DNA of 64,000 nucleotides from Paraburkholderia phenazinium (GTDB taxonomy: Bacteria > Pseudomonadota > Gammaproteobacteria > Burkholderiales > Burkholderiaceae). Under the pieces are notes generated by a model, which was not told the origin of the DNA, made no database searches, and saw only the letters and a list, made by a program, of their open reading frames with translations. The translations under genes were made by a program, and so were the position numbers. The stretch lies in assembly GCF_900100735.1 (NCBI RefSeq), contig NZ_FNCJ01000010.1, forward strand, positions 1-64,000. The letters run 5' to 3'. Of the stretch, positions 62,601 to 64,000 are shown in pieces. Within the stretch, counting starts at the first letter, position 1; every line of letters begins with the position of its first letter.

Positions 62601-63857
62601 GCCGATCAATGGCGTGCTCTCGTGACCCAGATGCGCAGCAAGGAAGCCGCCGCGCCCGCCACCCCGGCCAGCGCGCCGAGCGCACCCAACCCGACGCTGA
62701 CGCAGTTCCTGCCGAACCGCTTTGCCGTACACATCGGCACCCTGACGCTGCTCAAGCGCCACTGGGAAAGCGTGATCGTCGGCGCCTCGCGCGACAACGG
62801 CAACTGGCAGGCCAACGTTGCGTCGAACCAGGTCTCCGGGCACGTCGCCTGGCTGCCCGGCCCGACCAAGGGTTCGCCCGGCACGCTGCAGGCGCGACTC
62901 GCCCGGCTGGTGATTCCCTCCGCTACCGAAAACGACCTGCTCGGCCAGGCGATCTCGGCGCCGGCGCAGAACATGCCGTCGATAGATCTGCTGGTGAACG
63001 AGCTGATCGTACGCGGCCACAACTTCGGCAGCCTCGAAGTCGATGCGCACAACTTCGAGGAAGACGGCGTGCCGGTCTGGCAACTGGACAAGCTCGACAT
63101 CAGCAACCCGGCCGCGACGCTGAGCGCCACCGCCAACTGGCGCACCTCGACGCGCCTTGGCGCCAGTGCCGACGAAGACACGCCGAAGCGCACCGTGTTC
63201 GACTTCAAGCTCGACATCAAGGATGCCGGCGCGCTGCTCGAACAGGCCGGCCAGCCGCGCACGCTCAAGGGCGGCAGCGGCACGCTGTCGGGCAAGGTGG
63301 TGTGGCGCGGCGGTCCGACCCAGATCGACTACCCGACGCTCAACGGCAACCTCTCGGTGGATCTGCGCCATGGCCAGATTCTCAAGGTCGATCCGGGCGT
63401 CGCCAAGCTGCTGGGCGTGCTGAGCCTGCAAAGCCTCGCGCGCTTCGCGACGCTGAATTTCCGCGACGTGATCGGCGAGGGCCTGCCGTTCGAGAGCGTC
63501 ACCGGCACCGGACAGATCAGCGACGGCATCGGCCGCACGGACAACTTCAAGATGGTCACGGCACCGGCGCGCGCCGAGATGTCGGGCTCCGTGGACCTCG
63601 CCCAGGAAACCCAGGACCTGTACGTGCACGTCGTGCCGACGGTCAGCGCGGGCGCGGGCGTGGTGGCCGCTACGGTGATCAATCCGCTGTTCGGGCTCGC
63701 CGCGCTGGTGGCCGATTTCGCGCTGTCGAAGTCGATCTCGAAAGCGTTCGCGCTGGACTACGCCATCACCGGTTCGTGGTCGAAACCGCACGTCGAGCGG
63801 TTGCACGGCGATCGCGGTAAGATGGACCTGCCGGCTTCGGCCGTGGAAGCGCAGTGA
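59658..63857 (+). CDS. YhdP-like AsmA family protein
   Basis: 1399 residues. One N-terminal membrane helix (about 33-55, RVLLAIALVIYFIAAALFLG) anchors a very long periplasmic beta-rich body of the bridge-like lipid transfer (AsmA/TamB) superfamily, matching the YhdP group in length. The C-terminal part has the repeated strand pattern and GSGTLSGKVVWRGGPTQIDY. YhdP moves phospholipids between inner and outer membrane. Low-complexity Ala/Pro/Ser occurs at about 994-1012. Start ATG 59658. Confidence 0.94.
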   Translation: MSERNESAEQQEAGQVRPVSSSDHVVLRHTLRVLLAIALVIYFIAAALFLGLRYGLLPHVDAFRPRIEALVSDKIHAQLEIGKLAPHWTGFQPGIDVTNLTIRDRDGKLGLNIPHATATVSWSSLWQFKPILSTLIVDQPDVLIERSSDGSLSVAGVTVPSTHTGNDTFSSWLLRQQAIVLRGGTLRWRDARHDAPELALQNIRLAILNDGYDHHLALQAPPDGKVLHGPLDFRAHFKNARLSAIGKPINWTGQAYISTGPVDLPALAHYMDFPIETNAGRIDNAIWIDFAQGQMKSASGELSGTNVSLRVRPTQPRLDVPVASFSWKLDIAPGDYTLQLDHLHAELGQPPLDDGTQLTRILALTTLTGHYRRPSVQHGQLISVTGDRVDLGILAEFSRALPLSSRLLNELVRFDPRGLVSNYLIEVERAKPDSGEAASEHNASGSEPIVRYRFKADLQGISVAAQEPPPGLTPLGHPRAGLPGVENLWGRVDADDTHGVMTIDTNNVAVTLPGVFDDPRLKFDRLQGRGSWTVKPAAPGEAHKAFAISVPQLSVANADTAATVTADYSNPGHGRGSLDLTAKFEHAQVARIVRYLPTSISEKLRTYLGHGLQAGISRGAVIEVHGDLTRFPYSRDPSAGVFHIVAPFKGGKFDPSPYPPRKMKDGVTPNVWPPLDDIDGTFELKENVLRFDVERARYKRVALNKVSGKIDDLGTKASSLVINGDGHGPLADMIEYVNESALGGLSKHVGEKVRAEGPASLALKLTVPRTPKPHIAVEGAVGFQNNRLSMDNVPPLSQLTGKVRFTEHTAQLDRLAGQFLGGDVHANGGVQNNGSYALDLNGHIAVDAARGLNLHGPAAQVLTRMSGSAPYDLSVSGAKGRLPVVTANSDLSGLALDFPAPFNKPVGKPMPLHFTFKPAASDSDAGLQRADLQFGPIAATYLLRHTPGQPPAVVVGAVGVNKPAELPTEGVIAAVDIDAFDADQWRALVTQMRSKEAAAPATPASAPSAPNPTLTQFLPNRFAVHIGTLTLLKRHWESVIVGASRDNGNWQANVASNQVSGHVAWLPGPTKGSPGTLQARLARLVIPSATENDLLGQAISAPAQNMPSIDLLVNELIVRGHNFGSLEVDAHNFEEDGVPVWQLDKLDISNPAATLSATANWRTSTRLGASADEDTPKRTVFDFKLDIKDAGALLEQAGQPRTLKGGSGTLSGKVVWRGGPTQIDYPTLNGNLSVDLRHGQILKVDPGVAKLLGVLSLQSLARFATLNFRDVIGEGLPFESVTGTGQISDGIGRTDNFKMVTAPARAEMSGSVDLAQETQDLYVHVVPTVSAGAGVVAATVINPLFGLAALVADFALSKSISKAFALDYAITGSWSKPHVERLHGDRGKMDLPASAVEAQ

Positions 63858-63984
63858 GGCCTGAGTCAGTTGGCTCAGCGGGCTCACGGCGCCTGCGGTG
63901 GCGGACCGGCGGCGGTACCGCCTTGATCGACGTATGCAGCACCTGCGGTTGGTGCTGCCCAGCCGGGAGTCTTTCGAAACGCTC

Positions 63985-64000
63985 ATGAGCGAACAACACG
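63985..64000 (+). CDS. Possible 5' end of the next gene (partial)
   Basis: ATG 63985 begins MSEQH and runs into the window end, 127 bases after yhdP. In related genomes a carbon-nitrogen hydrolase gene follows yhdP, and MSEQH would suit such a start. No ribosome binding site is clear. Only five codons are visible, so this is position-based inference. Confidence 0.3.

Noticed and set aside
60030..63986. Two long open frames opposite yhdP
   Set aside because: Antisense shadows of a clear AsmA-family gene; Arg/Gln-rich products without domains.

Overview
This window looks like a chromosomal segment of a high-GC betaproteobacterium of the Burkholderiaceae, most likely Paraburkholderia. That placement is an inference from the proteins (ybgC-tol-pal-cpoB, a glyA-nrdR pair, hrcA-nadK-recN beside hemH-hslR-grpE-dnaK-dnaJ, a fused PabB/PabC, the YhdP-glnE pair) and from gene order. 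Most of the window is core chromosome. No complete mobile element, CRISPR array or rRNA gene was found.

Layout. 1-2.7 kb: a heptanucleotide tandem repeat cut by the window edge, then two unrelated MFS transporters separated by a perfect 24-bp palindrome. 2.7-10.1 kb: an aromatic catabolism block. It holds fahA, hmgA and an aromatic-acid MFS importer on the minus strand (homogentisate to fumarate and acetoacetate, with maleylacetoacetate isomerase elsewhere), a degenerate EAL protein, and an IclR regulator divergent from gcdH (glutaryl-CoA dehydrogenase) across a perfect small palindrome. 10.1-12.6 kb: a bidirectional terminator and a 13-bp minisatellite, a 1-Cys peroxiredoxin, then a small membrane/stress cluster (DUF883, YqjE-like, DUF3318-like). 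12.6-15.5 kb: a translationally coupled minor-pilin operon (fimT-pilV-pilW-pilX-pilE type) with no pilY1. 15.7-17.4 kb: glyA-nrdR. 18.0-24.6 kb: ydfG, the complete Tol-Pal envelope cluster, and tRNA-Lys(TTT) with its own promoter and terminator.

24.6-30.7 kb is the most accessory-looking part. It holds an SgrR-type regulator, a divergent membrane protein, a 0.5-kb AT-richer gap with a 32-bp palindrome, a small unrecognised protein translationally coupled to a glycosyltransferase, an orphan membrane protein and a standalone ParB-like protein. From 31 kb on the content is housekeeping: an MscS channel, a DedA protein, mutL-miaA, purM, a PerM permease, then hda-HAD phosphatase-pcnB-folK-dNK-panB as one tightly packed plus-strand operon, pabB/C, the dnaJ/dnaK/grpE chaperone block with a very good sigma-32 promoter, hslR-hemH-hrcA, nadK-recN, glnE, and the giant AsmA-like protein YhdP. 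A further gene may start at the right edge.

I did not find a clear, complete undescribed system. The items most worth following are: the small-protein/glycosyltransferase pair and its surroundings (27.3-30.7 kb); a 53-residue secreted-looking ORF overlapping hslR tail to tail; several genes whose ATG sits 6-8 bases after a -10-like box with no ribosome binding site (possible leaderless mRNAs); inverted repeats placed like operators; a prepilin with Ala instead of Gly at -1; and many short tandem arrays in intergenic DNA.
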